Assembly (NCBI RefSeq): GCF_013322225.1
Contig: NZ_JAAMFB010000002.1
Span: 1 to 64,000, forward strand
Reading direction: 5' to 3'
DNA: 64,000 nt
Source: Agrobacterium larrymoorei
GTDB taxonomy: Bacteria; Pseudomonadota; Alphaproteobacteria; Rhizobiales; Rhizobiaceae
The translations under genes were made by a program, and so were the position numbers. This document shows, one piece after another, positions 18,349-26,521 of this stretch (the stretch's first letter is position 1; each line of letters opens with the position of its first letter). The notes below the pieces were generated by a model. It saw only the letters and a list, made by a program, of their open reading frames with translations, was not told the origin of the DNA and did not search any database.

Positions 18349-18453
18349 AGGTGGGAGGCTGGCACGGCGACCCGTGCCTGGCTCGTTAGGGCTGCTTCCT
18401 TCCGGACCTGACCCGGTTGGCGAGTGGCTCGTCCACCACCAACCTCCCGGGGC
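18349..18453 (-). ncRNA. ffs: Signal recognition particle RNA (4.5S, small bacterial type)
   Basis: On the minus strand the universal SRP domain IV sequence is present (GGTCAGGTCCGGAAGGAAGC, followed by AGCC). The outer ends pair: GGGAGGTTGG near 18448 with CCAGCCTCCC near 18351. The roughly 100-base length fits the bacterial 4.5S form. The RNA binds Ffh and directs membrane-protein targeting. Its position just ahead of dnaX is conserved in rhizobia. A T-rich stretch (CTTTTCTTTT) follows its 3' end. Confidence 0.93.
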
Positions 18454-18456
18454 CAC

Positions 18457-18485
18457 ATATCGGCAATATTAAAAGCAAATGCAAG
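18457..18485 (-). promoter_or_regulatory. Predicted promoter of the SRP RNA gene
   Basis: On the minus strand CTTGCA and CGATAT are spaced by 17 bases, close to the rhizobial RpoD consensus. The start would fall about seven bases downstream, near 18450, which is where the RNA's 5' stem begins. Confidence 0.7.
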
Positions 18486-18590
18486 CCAAGCCTTCAAAAA
18501 ACTGCTATCGCTGTGAAAACAGTTTATAATTGCGCATGTGGCAGGAGCGAAAACGCTGACATTTCCACGCCGCATGCTTTGGAGGACACC

Positions 18591-18995
18591 TTGGACACAT
18601 TCCGGCTGGACGACAGACTGGCCCGCGATAGCGCGCTGATCACCACTCTTGGTCTCTGCCAGCTGCGCATTCAGAACGACAGCCGCTGGCCCTGGCTTGT
18701 GCTCGTCCCGCAGCGCAACGATGTCAGCGAATTGTTCGACCTGACGCCTCTCGATCAGGCGGTGCTGACATTCGAAACCAATCTGGTTGCAGCAGCCCTG
18801 AAGGACATCACCGGCGCAACCAAGATCAATGTCGGCGCGCTGGGCAACATCGTTCCCCAGCTACACGTCCATATTATCGCACGCAGCGAAGGCGATCCTT
18901 TCTGGCCGGGGCCGATCTGGGGGCAGGGCACCGCTATTCCTTACGCCGAAGACGAGAAACAGACATTCATGAAGAAACTGGCTGGCGCGCTCTGA
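18591..18995 (+). CDS. HIT domain protein
   Basis: The 134-residue protein has the HIT nucleotide-binding core (NVGALGNIVPQLHVHIIAR and DPFWPGPIWG). HIT proteins hydrolyse or transfer nucleoside monophosphates using a His triad. Here the triad reads H-V-H-I-I, so the third His position is Ile. I chose a TTG start at 18591 because GGAGGA lies just upstream at 18581; the frame stays open further up but shows no family similarity, and the nearby ATG at 18574 is out of frame. The stop overlaps the nudC start (TGATG), so the two are translationally coupled. Confidence 0.8.
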   Translation: MDTFRLDDRLARDSALITTLGLCQLRIQNDSRWPWLVLVPQRNDVSELFDLTPLDQAVLTFETNLVAAALKDITGATKINVGALGNIVPQLHVHIIARSEGDPFWPGPIWGQGTAIPYAEDEKQTFMKKLAGAL

Positions 18996-19963
18996 TGATC
19001 TCAAAAAGCATTTTCGAAACCAACTCGCCACATCCCGAACCCTCGACCCTCACAGCATTCGCACAGAACGGCCTTAACCGTCTGGCGGAAAAACGCGATG
19101 AAAACTGCGTTGTCGATGCTTTGAAAGTCGAAGGAACGCATCTGCTTGCCTTTGCGGGTAACAAGCTTGTTCTGAAGCACGACGATCAGGTGCTAGACCC
19201 GCTCTTCTCCGCCTATGAACTGGCTGAGCTCGATCCGGATTTCGAACGGGCAATCCTGCTCGGCCACAAGGAAAACGGTGAGCCCCGCGTGGCTGTGCCG
19301 GTGGGTGTGGCCGAAGATGCTCTTGCCAGCCACTACAAGCCGGTGGATGCACGCTCGCTCTACCGCGATCAGTTGATTGGCGAGGAACTGCTCGGCGAAG
19401 TCGCGCAGGCCGTCAGCCTCGTCAACTGGAACTCCGACAACAGGTTCTGCGGTCGCTGCGGCGGTCACATGGAACTCCGTATCGGCGGCTACAAGCGCAT
19501 CTGCGCAAGCTGCGGCCACACCATCTTTCCACGCACCGACCCCGTGGTCATCATGCTGACCATCGATCTTGAGCGCGAACTGTGCTTGCTTGGCCGCGGA
19601 GCCCATTTCGCGCCGGGCATGTATTCCTGCCTTGCCGGCTTCGTGGAGCCGGGCGAGACGATTGAGAATGCCGTGCGCCGCGAAACGCGGGAAGAGTCCA
19701 GCATAGAGATCGGTCGCGTCCGTTATCACGCATCACAGCCATGGCCCATGCCACATACGCTGATGATCGGGTGTTATTCGGAAGCACTGTCTTTCGATAT
19801 CACGCGGGATGAGGGAGAGCTTGAGGACTGCCGTTGGTTCACGCGCGACGAGGTGGTGGACATGCTGAATGCAAGCGCCGCCAACGGCAAGTCGCCGCCG
19901 CCGCGCGGTGCGATCGCGCATAGGTTGATGCGGGACTGGATCGAGTGGGACGGCGTGAAGTAG
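18995..19963 (+). CDS. nudC: NAD(+)/NADH pyrophosphatase NudC
   Basis: The 322-residue protein has the NudC layout: a variable N-terminal domain, a zinc ribbon (CGRCGG...CASCGH, about residues 150-170) and a Nudix hydrolase domain. The Nudix box is GFVEPGETIENAVRRETREE, and the NudC-specific SQPWPMPHTLM motif follows. It cleaves NADH to NMNH and AMP and removes NAD caps from RNA 5' ends. It overlaps the upstream HIT gene by one base, so the pair forms a nucleotide-salvage unit. Confidence 0.95.
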   Translation: MISKSIFETNSPHPEPSTLTAFAQNGLNRLAEKRDENCVVDALKVEGTHLLAFAGNKLVLKHDDQVLDPLFSAYELAELDPDFERAILLGHKENGEPRVAVPVGVAEDALASHYKPVDARSLYRDQLIGEELLGEVAQAVSLVNWNSDNRFCGRCGGHMELRIGGYKRICASCGHTIFPRTDPVVIMLTIDLERELCLLGRGAHFAPGMYSCLAGFVEPGETIENAVRRETREESSIEIGRVRYHASQPWPMPHTLMIGCYSEALSFDITRDEGELEDCRWFTRDEVVDMLNASAANGKSPPPRGAIAHRLMRDWIEWDGVK

Positions 19964-20024
19964 GTTCGCCCCATCTTTGCTGTGTTACCGTTGGGCTTTT
20001 CCAAGGGTCTAACCACATTGACAT

Positions 20025-20070
20025 TTGGAAGGCGTCAGATCCTCGGGTCAAGCCCGAGGATTACTTATGG
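20025..20070. repeat. Palindromic intergenic repeat (CCTCGGG...CCCGAGG)
   Basis: TCCTCGGG TCAAG CCCGAGGA at 20040-20060 is a perfect eight-base inverted repeat lying between the convergent nudC and pheA genes. I recall the same palindrome as a frequent REP-like element in alphaproteobacteria. It may double as a transcription stop or mRNA 3' stabiliser, although no T tract follows. Confidence 0.6.
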
Positions 20071-20084
20071 AGTGAGTGCAACGC

Positions 20085-20945
20085 TCACACGTTATTCAGC
20101 TTCCCACGCATTGCGTGGCCGGTATAGACACCCAGAATTCTCACCTTCTCGGAGAAGAACTTCAACTCCTCCAGCGCGTGGCGAACCGGCTCGTCTTCCG
20201 GATGGCCCTCGATATCCGCATAGAACTGCGTCGCTACGAATTTGCCGCCGATCTGGTAGCTTTCGAGCTTGGTCATGTTGATGCCGTTGGTGGCGAAACC
20301 ACCCATCGCTTTGTACAGGGCTGCGGGAATGTTGCGCACGTTGAAGACGAAGGTGGTAACAACCACCTCTTCCGGCGTCGTGCGCTTTGCCCAGAATTCA
20401 TCGCGGGACAGTACGACGAAACGGGTGACGTTGTTTTCTGAATCCTCGACATTCTCTGCGAGAATATCGAGACCGTAAAGCGAGGCAGCAAGGCGCGGCG
20501 CAAGTGCCGCCATGCTGCGATCACCCAGTTCCGAAACCAGTTTCGCGGCCCCCGCCGTATCGCCTGCAACGACCGGCTTCCAGCCGTTGGAGCGGATGAT
20601 TTTGCGGCACTGGCCAAGTGCGTGAATATGGCTGTGAACCGTCTTGATCTCGTCCTTCTGCACACCGGGCAGAACCATCAACTGAAAACGGATCGGCATG
20701 AAATATTCGCCGATGATGTGCAGCCGTGATTCAGGTAGCAGGTGGTGAATGTCAGCGACGCGTCCTGCCAGCGTGTTCTCGATCGGTATCATCGCCAAAT
20801 CGGCATCGCCATTTTCAAGCGCATTGAAGGCGTCTTCAAATGTCGGGCAGGGCAGCGGGTCCATGGTCGGAAAAACATCCCGGCACGCCATGTCTGAATT
20901 TGCGCCGTAGTCGCCCTGAAAGGCAATGCGATTGCTGCTGGTCAT
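20085..20945 (-). CDS. pheA: Prephenate dehydratase (PheA, monofunctional with ACT domain)
   Basis: The 286-residue enzyme converts prephenate to phenylpyruvate in phenylalanine synthesis. The catalytic domain starts at IAFQGDYGANSDMA and includes IPIENTLAGRV and the Thr-containing NNVTRFVVLSRD motif. A C-terminal ACT domain with GINMTKLESYQIGGKF binds phenylalanine for feedback control. I chose ATG 20945; the open frame extends 25 residues further into kdsB but is not conserved. No chorismate mutase domain is fused. It is 10 bases downstream of kdsB and likely cotranscribed. Confidence 0.95.
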   Translation of the reverse strand: MTSSNRIAFQGDYGANSDMACRDVFPTMDPLPCPTFEDAFNALENGDADLAMIPIENTLAGRVADIHHLLPESRLHIIGEYFMPIRFQLMVLPGVQKDEIKTVHSHIHALGQCRKIIRSNGWKPVVAGDTAGAAKLVSELGDRSMAALAPRLAASLYGLDILAENVEDSENNVTRFVVLSRDEFWAKRTTPEEVVVTTFVFNVRNIPAALYKAMGGFATNGINMTKLESYQIGGKFVATQFYADIEGHPEDEPVRHALEELKFFSEKVRILGVYTGHAMRGKLNNV

Positions 20946-20955
20946 GATTGTGCCG

Positions 20956-21711
20956 TCAGTTCTGTTTGCTGCTGAGAATTTTGCGCGCGGTTTCCAGCTG
21001 TGGCTGGGTGTCGACCCCAAGGGGAACGGAATTCACGATCTCCGCATCGATCCGCATGCCGGCTTCGAGTGCCCGCAACTGCTCGAGGCTCTCGCGCATC
21101 TCGAGCGGTGAGGGCTTGAGCGAGACGAATTTTTCAAGCGCGGCGCGACGATAGGTGTACAGGCCGATATGATGATAAAGCGGTCCGTTGCCATAGGGTG
21201 CCGTTGCGCGGGTGAAATAGAGTGCGCGCAGGCGCGTGTCGGAAAGCGGGCTGCCGACGATCTTGACGATGCTGGGATTGGTCTTTTCGTCCTCATCGGT
21301 GATCGGCACGGTCAGCGTAGCGATATCGACGGATGTATCTTCCACCGGACGAAGCGAAGCACGGATCGTTTCCGGCTCGATGGTCGGAAGATCGCCCTGG
21401 ACGTTGATAATGAATTCGGCGCTGCCGCTCGGGTCAGCCTTCTGAAGCGCCTCATAGATACGATCCGAGCCTGACTGGTGATCCTTCCGGGTCATTGTCA
21501 CGTCGAAGCCCGCGTTTTTGACGGCCTGAAAGACCTGCTCGTCATCGACGGCAACGATGATTCGTTCGGCACCTGCTTCGCGGGCGCGCATGGCAACCTG
21601 GACGATCATCGGTTTGCCGCCGATATCGGCCAGCGGCTTTCCGGGCAAACGGGTGGACGCCATCCGTGCTGGAATGAGCACGATGGCCTTTTCGAAATAC
21701 CGATTATTCAT
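20956..21711 (-). CDS. kdsB: 3-deoxy-manno-octulosonate cytidylyltransferase
   Basis: The 251-residue enzyme activates Kdo with CTP for lipopolysaccharide core synthesis. It begins with the nucleotide-binding motif [21 protein letters not shown] and carries GSDRIYEAL and NVQGDLPTI, all KdsB hallmarks. Length is normal. Its 3' end is next to pheA. The minus-strand upstream sequence contains GAAGGGTG before the ATG. Confidence 0.96.
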   Translation of the reverse strand: MNNRYFEKAIVLIPARMASTRLPGKPLADIGGKPMIVQVAMRAREAGAERIIVAVDDEQVFQAVKNAGFDVTMTRKDHQSGSDRIYEALQKADPSGSAEFIINVQGDLPTIEPETIRASLRPVEDTSVDIATLTVPITDEDEKTNPSIVKIVGSPLSDTRLRALYFTRATAPYGNGPLYHHIGLYTYRRAALEKFVSLKPSPLEMRESLEQLRALEAGMRIDAEIVNSVPLGVDTQPQLETARKILSSKQN

Positions 21712-21860
21712 TCGACACCCTTCAAATTCCGCCTGAAAAGTGGCAATACGTCACGGGGCGGGGAGCATATTCAAGTTGCGCAGGCTGTGCAAAAGCCATA
21801 GCTTTCAAGCAATTTCAAGATGTCCGTTTCGAGTAAACGGTTGTGAGGGAGCGCAAATCT

Positions 21861-22445
21861 ATGAATTCTAAGGTGAACATGGCGGTCGGTGCCTTACTTG
21901 GCACGGTCTTCGTCCTCATGTCGGTGTCTATTGCGTCGGAAGGAATTTTCCACGCAAAAGCGCCTGAAAAGGAGGGCTTCGCCATCGTCGCGGAAACCAC
22001 GAGCGAGAACGCAGGCGCGGAAGCTGCAGCTCCGGCCGTGCCGATTGCACAATTGCTGGCCAGCGCCGACGCCGCCAAGGGCGAAACCGTATTCAAGAAA
22101 TGTGCCAGCTGTCACACCTCGGAGAGTGGAGGTCCCAACAAAGTCGGGCCCAATCTCTTCGATGTCGTGAACCGCCCCATCGCCAGCCACGCAGGCTTCA
22201 GCTATTCGGCAGGCATGAAGGACTTCTCCAAGGGCAGCAGCGAGAAGTGGGACTACGATCACCTCAGCTACTTCATAGAGGCCCCGAAGAAACATGTGCC
22301 GGGCACAGCCATGGGCTTTGCGGGTATCAAGAAAGATACCGAGCGCGCCGACCTGATTGCCTATTTGCGCACGCTATCGGCCAGCCCGGCCCCGCTGCCG
22401 GACCCGAACGCAGCCCCGGCACCAGCGCCTGCTGCAACGAACTGA
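21861..22445 (+). CDS. Membrane-anchored c-type cytochrome (CycM-like)
   Basis: The 194-residue protein has an uncleaved N-terminal membrane anchor ([17 protein letters not shown]), an Ala-rich linker and a class I cytochrome c domain. The heme site CASCH is near residue 85 and the axial Met lies in GTAMGF. A Pro/Ala tail closes the protein. It resembles CycM-type cytochromes that carry electrons from the bc1 complex to aa3 oxidase. I chose ATG 21861, which has GGGAG upstream, over a GTG six codons earlier. Confidence 0.88.
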   Translation: MNSKVNMAVGALLGTVFVLMSVSIASEGIFHAKAPEKEGFAIVAETTSENAGAEAAAPAVPIAQLLASADAAKGETVFKKCASCHTSESGGPNKVGPNLFDVVNRPIASHAGFSYSAGMKDFSKGSSEKWDYDHLSYFIEAPKKHVPGTAMGFAGIKKDTERADLIAYLRTLSASPAPLPDPNAAPAPAPAATN

Positions 22446-22456
22446 TAGAATGTGAA

Positions 22457-22480
22457 AAGACCCGGTTCTACCGGGCCTTT
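22457..22480 (+). terminator. Terminator after the cytochrome gene
   Basis: CCCGG TTCTA CCGGG with flanking pairing is followed by CCTTTTGCTTTT. It lies 15 bases after the stop codon and between convergent genes. Confidence 0.7.
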
Positions 22481-22508
22481 TGCTTTTGCCATTGATGGCT
22501 CCCCTGCC

Positions 22509-24821
22509 TCAATTCCCCATCAAGATATCGAACAATGTCGTTTGCCTCGGGGCCTCCTGCCGCTGGGGCGAGCCGCCAATATCCGCCGGAGGAACCGGAC
22601 CGCCATATTGCTGCTGAGGGTAACCCTGTTGGGGAACGTCCGAGGGCGGGAACGGCGCTGTGCCAGCCGTCTGTTCACGGCTGACCGGCGCTGCGGGATA
22701 GTCCTGCGGCATGGGGGCATGACTGCCGCCAAGCGCGTTCGAAATGATATCGCCTATCGTCGCAGGCTGCTCTTGTGGGGCTGCTGCCATCGGCTGGCCG
22801 ATCTCCGGCGCGCCGTAGGTGCCGAGACCGAAGAGCGGTGAAGGTGACAGACCCGTATGCGCAGCGGTCATGAACTCCTTCCAGGCCTTGGCCGGAAGTC
22901 CTCCGCCGGTCACTTTCTTCATCGACGTGCCGTCATCGTTGCCGAACCAGACGCCAGTCGTTAGCTGGCTGGTATAACCTACGAAAAGCGCATCACGGAA
23001 CGACTGGGTGGTGCCGGATTTGCCCGCCGCCTGCCAACCTTTGAGCTTGGCTGCCTTGCCCGTACCTTCGTTGATGACGCCGGTCAGCATGCCGTTCATG
23101 GTGGCGGCAATACCTTCGTCAAGCACGCGCGGCGGATTGTCGTACTTGTTTTCGTAAAGCACTTTGCCGTCAGGGTCCGTGATGCGCTTGACGATGTGCG
23201 GGGTAGCCTTGAAACCGCCATTCATCATCGGCGCATAGGCCGACGTCAGTTCCAGCAACGATACTTCAGAGGTGCCGAGCGCGATGGAAGCATTGGCCTG
23301 AAGATCCGATTCGATACCCATGCGATGGGCAACCTGCGTTACCCGTGTCGGGCCCACCTCCATGACGAGTTGTGCGGCAATGGTGTTGAGCGAATTCGCA
23401 AGCGCCGTCGAAAGCGTGACCTCACCACGATATTTCTGATCGTAGTTTTCCGGCGTCCAGTTGCCTATCCTGACAGGTGCGTCGTTGCGGATCGAGTTCG
23501 GCGTCAGGCCTGCCTCGAGTGCCGATATGTAAACGAAGGGTTTGAAGGCAGAGCCGGGCTGCCGCTTGGCTTTCGAGGCGCGGTTGAACTGGCTTTCGGC
23601 ATAATCGGCACCGCCCACTACCGCCCGGATTGCGCCCGCACCATCAATGGAAACGAGGGCAGCCTGCGATGCGCCCAGCTTGCGTCCCTCGCTCTTCAAT
23701 ACATCGGTCAGGGCCTTTTCAGCATCGCTTTCGAGATTGACATCGATGGTGGTGTCGACTGTCAAATCCTGTTTCACGTCGCCGATCAGGCCGCGCACCT
23801 CGTCCAGCACCATGTCTGCGGCATAATGCTCGGCGCCCGACCAGAAGCGTTTCGCCTTGGTGGGTGGCTGGGACATGGCGGTCTTGATTTCGTCCTCGGT
23901 GATGAAGCCTACATCCTGCATAGAGTGCAGAACCACCTGCGCCCGTTCTTCCGCCGCCTGCGGATCGCGCGCCGGGGAAAGGCGGGTAGGGGCTTTCAGC
24001 AGGCCCGCCAGGAGTGCGGCCTCGCCGAGATTGACGTCGCGGGCGGATTTGTTGAAATAGCGCCGTGACGCGGCTTCAACGCCATAGGCGTTCGACCCGA
24101 AATAGACCCGGTTCAGATACATCGCAAGTATCTGATCCTTGGTGTATTTCTGCTCCAGCCAGAAGGCGAGCAGTACTTCCTGTATCTTACGCTCGATGGT
24201 TCTGTCGTGAGAAAGGAACAGGTTCTTCGCAAGCTGCTGCGTCAGCGTCGAGCCGCCCTGAACGGTGCGTCCGCTGACGACATTGGTGACGATGGCGCGG
24301 GCAAGGCCCAGCGGATCGATGCCGAAATGCGAATAGAACCGCCGATCCTCGATGGCGATGACCGCCTGCGGAATATAGGGCGACATGTCTTCCAGAGACA
24401 ATGCTTCGCCGCCTGTCGTACCGCGATTGGCAAGAACGGTACCATCCACAGCGACGATCTTGAGATTGGGCGGGCGCTCAGGAATAGACCATGTACTGGC
24501 GCTCGGCATACGGGCGCCATAATAGAGAACGATGCCCGCAACGCCGATACCACCCCAGATGCCAAGCACGATGCACCAGTAGATACATCTGCGAATGAGG
24601 CCGGTTATGCCGCCACCGCTTAAACGCTCGATGCGCTTCGTCTTTGCGCCTTTTGCATTTCGTTTCTTGGGCAGTGTATTGTCGGATGCGCCCGTTTTTC
24701 GGCCTGCCGAATTCGTGCCAGCAACGCGGTCGCTCGCATCAAGGCGCAGATCATCGCCGGAATCGTGGAAATCCCCGAAAGAAGGCTCGACTCTCTGGCG
24801 CGATTTTCCACTACCTGCCAT
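22509..24821 (-). CDS. Class A penicillin-binding protein (PBP1A family)
   Basis: The 770-residue bifunctional peptidoglycan synthase starts with a basic cytoplasmic tail, then one membrane segment (residues 85-110). The glycosyltransferase domain follows, with EDRRFYSHFGIDPLGLARA and GGSTLTQQLAKNLF. The transpeptidase domain has the active Ser in RQPGSAFKPFVY, and KSGTTQ as the KTG box. The C-terminal 100 residues are Pro/Gln-rich and probably disordered. It polymerises and cross-links lipid II in the periplasm. No partner gene is adjacent. Confidence 0.95.
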   Translation of the reverse strand: MAGSGKSRQRVEPSFGDFHDSGDDLRLDASDRVAGTNSAGRKTGASDNTLPKKRNAKGAKTKRIERLSGGGITGLIRRCIYWCIVLGIWGGIGVAGIVLYYGARMPSASTWSIPERPPNLKIVAVDGTVLANRGTTGGEALSLEDMSPYIPQAVIAIEDRRFYSHFGIDPLGLARAIVTNVVSGRTVQGGSTLTQQLAKNLFLSHDRTIERKIQEVLLAFWLEQKYTKDQILAMYLNRVYFGSNAYGVEAASRRYFNKSARDVNLGEAALLAGLLKAPTRLSPARDPQAAEERAQVVLHSMQDVGFITEDEIKTAMSQPPTKAKRFWSGAEHYAADMVLDEVRGLIGDVKQDLTVDTTIDVNLESDAEKALTDVLKSEGRKLGASQAALVSIDGAGAIRAVVGGADYAESQFNRASKAKRQPGSAFKPFVYISALEAGLTPNSIRNDAPVRIGNWTPENYDQKYRGEVTLSTALANSLNTIAAQLVMEVGPTRVTQVAHRMGIESDLQANASIALGTSEVSLLELTSAYAPMMNGGFKATPHIVKRITDPDGKVLYENKYDNPPRVLDEGIAATMNGMLTGVINEGTGKAAKLKGWQAAGKSGTTQSFRDALFVGYTSQLTTGVWFGNDDGTSMKKVTGGGLPAKAWKEFMTAAHTGLSPSPLFGLGTYGAPEIGQPMAAAPQEQPATIGDIISNALGGSHAPMPQDYPAAPVSREQTAGTAPFPPSDVPQQGYPQQQYGGPVPPADIGGSPQRQEAPRQTTLFDILMGN

Positions 24822-24950
24822 GTGCTGGAACTGTCTCCATTCTTCTTGTCGCCACGCGGGAAACGGCTGATGCCTCGATCGTCCACGCCGATGAAGCTTA
24901 AATGCGGCGATTTAAGGTGGGGTTAAGCCGTATTGCGGATCAGGTTGCCG

Positions 24951-25415
24951 TTACTGGCAAACATCGACCCATTCGGCATCAGTCAATCGCACCATATGCT
25001 CTGGGGAAATGCGAACGGCCGCGTTTATTGCACCTGCGGCGGGCACCACCTCCGCGTATTGCTGAAGCGAAATGTCGCAATAGACCGGCAAAGGTGAAGG
25101 CAAGCCGAAGGGGCAGACGCCTCCCACAGGATGGCTCGTCACGTCAACGACATCATCCGCTGCCAGCATGCGCGGTTTAGCACCGAAACGATCCCTGAAC
25201 TTGCGATTGTCCAGACGTTTCGTTCCGGCCGTTACTAAAAGCAGGATCGTATCACCCGCCTTCAGGCAGATCGTCTTAGCGATCTGACCTGGGTCGACGC
25301 CATGTGCTTCTGCCGCAAGAGCGACTGTCGCAGAACTTTCTTTCGTTTCCAGAACGTCTATCTCTGGAGCATGATTGGCAAAGAAAATACGAACGGATTC
25401 AAGACTCATGCGCAA
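24951..25415 (-). CDS. YbaK/EbsC family aminoacyl-tRNA deacylase
   Basis: The 154-residue protein has the YbaK/ProX fold, with KTICLKAGDTILLLVTAGTKRLD and the HPVGGVCPFGLP motif. Family members hydrolyse mischarged tRNAs such as Cys-tRNA(Pro) or Ala-tRNA(Pro) in trans. The lack of any extra domain fits a stand-alone editing enzyme. The specific substrate cannot be told from sequence. Confidence 0.88.
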   Translation of the reverse strand: MRMSLESVRIFFANHAPEIDVLETKESSATVALAAEAHGVDPGQIAKTICLKAGDTILLLVTAGTKRLDNRKFRDRFGAKPRMLAADDVVDVTSHPVGGVCPFGLPSPLPVYCDISLQQYAEVVPAAGAINAAVRISPEHMVRLTDAEWVDVCQ

Positions 25416-25529
25416 TCTTTAGGCTGTATGCGGTGCCGCGACAAGTCTCAACGAAATAGTTATGCATTTTATGCAATGCTGCGCTGCAATGTTCTGACTG
25501 TTATTCGTGCAGATTTGTTGTATCTTCAA

Positions 25530-25650
25530 ATTATCGAAGCGACGCACTCCTCCTCCCAGCGTCGCCCGATTGGACTGGCAACACTCCTCCTCCCAGTTGT
25601 CCAGTCAGTTTTAAAGACCCGGCGCACCTCCTCCCGCGCCGGGTTTTTTA
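25530..25650 (+). ncRNA. Small RNA with three CUCCUCCC-loop hairpins (alpha-r14/NfeR1-like)
   Basis: Three consecutive hairpins each show the same C-rich loop. The first pairs 25539-25545 with 25559-25565 around ACTCCTCCTCCCA. The second pairs 25573-25582 with 25596-25606 around ACTCCTCCTCCCA. The third pairs 25618-25625 with 25636-25643 around ACCTCCTCCC, followed by a T run, making it the intrinsic terminator. Loops of CUCCUCCC are complementary to Shine-Dalgarno sequences. This is the design I recall for the rhizobial alpha-r14 family (NfeR1 of Sinorhizobium), a trans-acting sRNA. The 5' end near 25530 is estimated; no strong promoter was identified. Confidence 0.85.
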
Positions 25651-25723
25651 TTTTCGGCCTCCGGTAGACGCGTCTAGAAAATATCGTCCGCAAAATTTGT
25701 CGTACCGCGTTTTATTTCAAAAA

Positions 25724-25752
25724 CTTGACTTATCGGTTCTATCATCCTACTT
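25724..25752 (+). promoter_or_regulatory. Predicted RpoD promoter of the cold-shock gene
   Basis: CTTGAC and CTACTT are separated by 17 bases, a near-perfect rhizobial housekeeping promoter. Transcription from about 25759 gives a leader of roughly 135 bases, the long structured 5' UTR usual for cold-shock mRNAs. Confidence 0.75.
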
Positions 25753-25893
25753 GTCTCCGCATCGATATTTGTTTGACGACCAGAGCTTCGGCGTCCTTAA
25801 TAGACGCACACGACGATCTTTCTTTCCTTCAAATTCGACCAAACCGCGCTGAATTTCAGCGCAAACGTAATTTGCCAACGGAAGGAAATCGTT

Positions 25894-26103
25894 ATGGCGA
25901 CTGGTACAGTAAAGTGGTTCAACGCAACCAAGGGCTACGGCTTCATTCAGCCGGACGACGGCGCACAGGACGTATTCGTTCACATCTCTGCCGTTGAGCG
26001 TGCAGGCATGAGCGGTCTCAAGGATGGTCAGAAGATCTCCTACGAACTGGTTCAGGACCGTCGTTCTGGCAAGATGTCTGCTGACAGCATCGTAGCTGCA
26101 TAA
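25894..26103 (+). CDS. Cold-shock domain protein (CspA family)
   Basis: The 69-residue protein is a single cold-shock domain with RNP1 ([10 protein letters not shown]) and RNP2 (DVFVHISAV). It binds single-stranded RNA and DNA and melts secondary structure. The start ATG follows GGAAGGAAAT at 25880-25889. A strong terminator lies downstream. Confidence 0.96.
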   Translation: MATGTVKWFNATKGYGFIQPDDGAQDVFVHISAVERAGMSGLKDGQKISYELVQDRRSGKMSADSIVAA

Positions 26104-26138
26104 TGCACTGCTGGCGAGGCCAGCAGTCATCTTTCAAA

Positions 26139-26166
26139 AGGCCGGGACTTCGTCTCGGCCTTTTTT
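26139..26166 (+). terminator. Terminator of the cold-shock gene
   Basis: AAGGCCGGGA CTTCG TCTCGGCCTT forms a long stem with a UUCG-type loop followed by TTTT. Confidence 0.85.
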
Positions 26167-26214
26167 GATTTCGAGATCTTTTCAGTTTAATTGATAATCG
26201 GCCTTGCAAAAGAC

Positions 26215-26397
26215 ATGATGCACACCAATATACGGTCCATCAGTGTTTCGGCAGTTCCCGATGAGGCTTTAGATGAGCCGCCGTATTGCTCTCCCGTTAA
26301 TGAAAAATTAACCAAGGCGAGCAATGATGAAAGGGAAGACATGAGCGACAGCGAAAGTTGGCGCCGTGCTGAGACACAAACCGTTTTAGCGCTTTGA
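26215..26397 (+). CDS. Possible small protein of unknown function
   Basis: An open frame of 60 residues (MMHTNIRSISVSAVPDE to TQTVLAL) lies between two terminators. The residues are hydrophilic with no membrane segment or known motif, and no clear ribosome-binding site precedes the ATG. It is followed by a terminator on the plus strand at 26437-26465, which supports a transcript. The rest of the 418-base csp-to-peptidase gap holds only terminators. It could equally be a non-coding transcript. Confidence 0.3.
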   Translation: MMHTNIRSISVSAVPDEALDEPPYCSPVNEKLTKASNDEREDMSDSESWRRAETQTVLAL

Positions 26398-26436
26398 CCA
26401 CGGATGTACTGGCACTGATAGCAAAAACGGTAATGA

Positions 26437-26465
26437 AAGGTCGGGCTTGCCCGGCCTTTTTGTTT
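26437..26465 (+). terminator. Plus-strand terminator after the small open frame
   Basis: AGGTCGGGC TTGC CCGGCCT pairs and is followed by TTTTTGTTTTTTT. It has no recognised gene upstream other than the 60-residue frame. Confidence 0.75.
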
Positions 26466-26487
26466 TTTTGGCTTGTTTCTGTAGAAA

Positions 26488-26511
26488 ATAGCGCCGCCAA
26501 AAGACGGCGCT
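26488..26511 (-). terminator. Terminator of the M20 peptidase gene
   Basis: On the minus strand GCGCCGTC TTTT GGCGGCGC pairs and is followed by TATTTTC. It lies 10 bases past the peptidase stop codon. Confidence 0.75.
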
Positions 26512-26521
26512 ATATCTTCCA

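Larger units (their letters stand above)
25416..25893. other. ybaK-csp intergenic region
   Basis: This 478-base region has no protein gene. It holds the divergent start region of ybaK, the three-hairpin sRNA (25530-25650) and the promoter and 135-base leader of the cold-shock gene. Confidence 0.7.
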
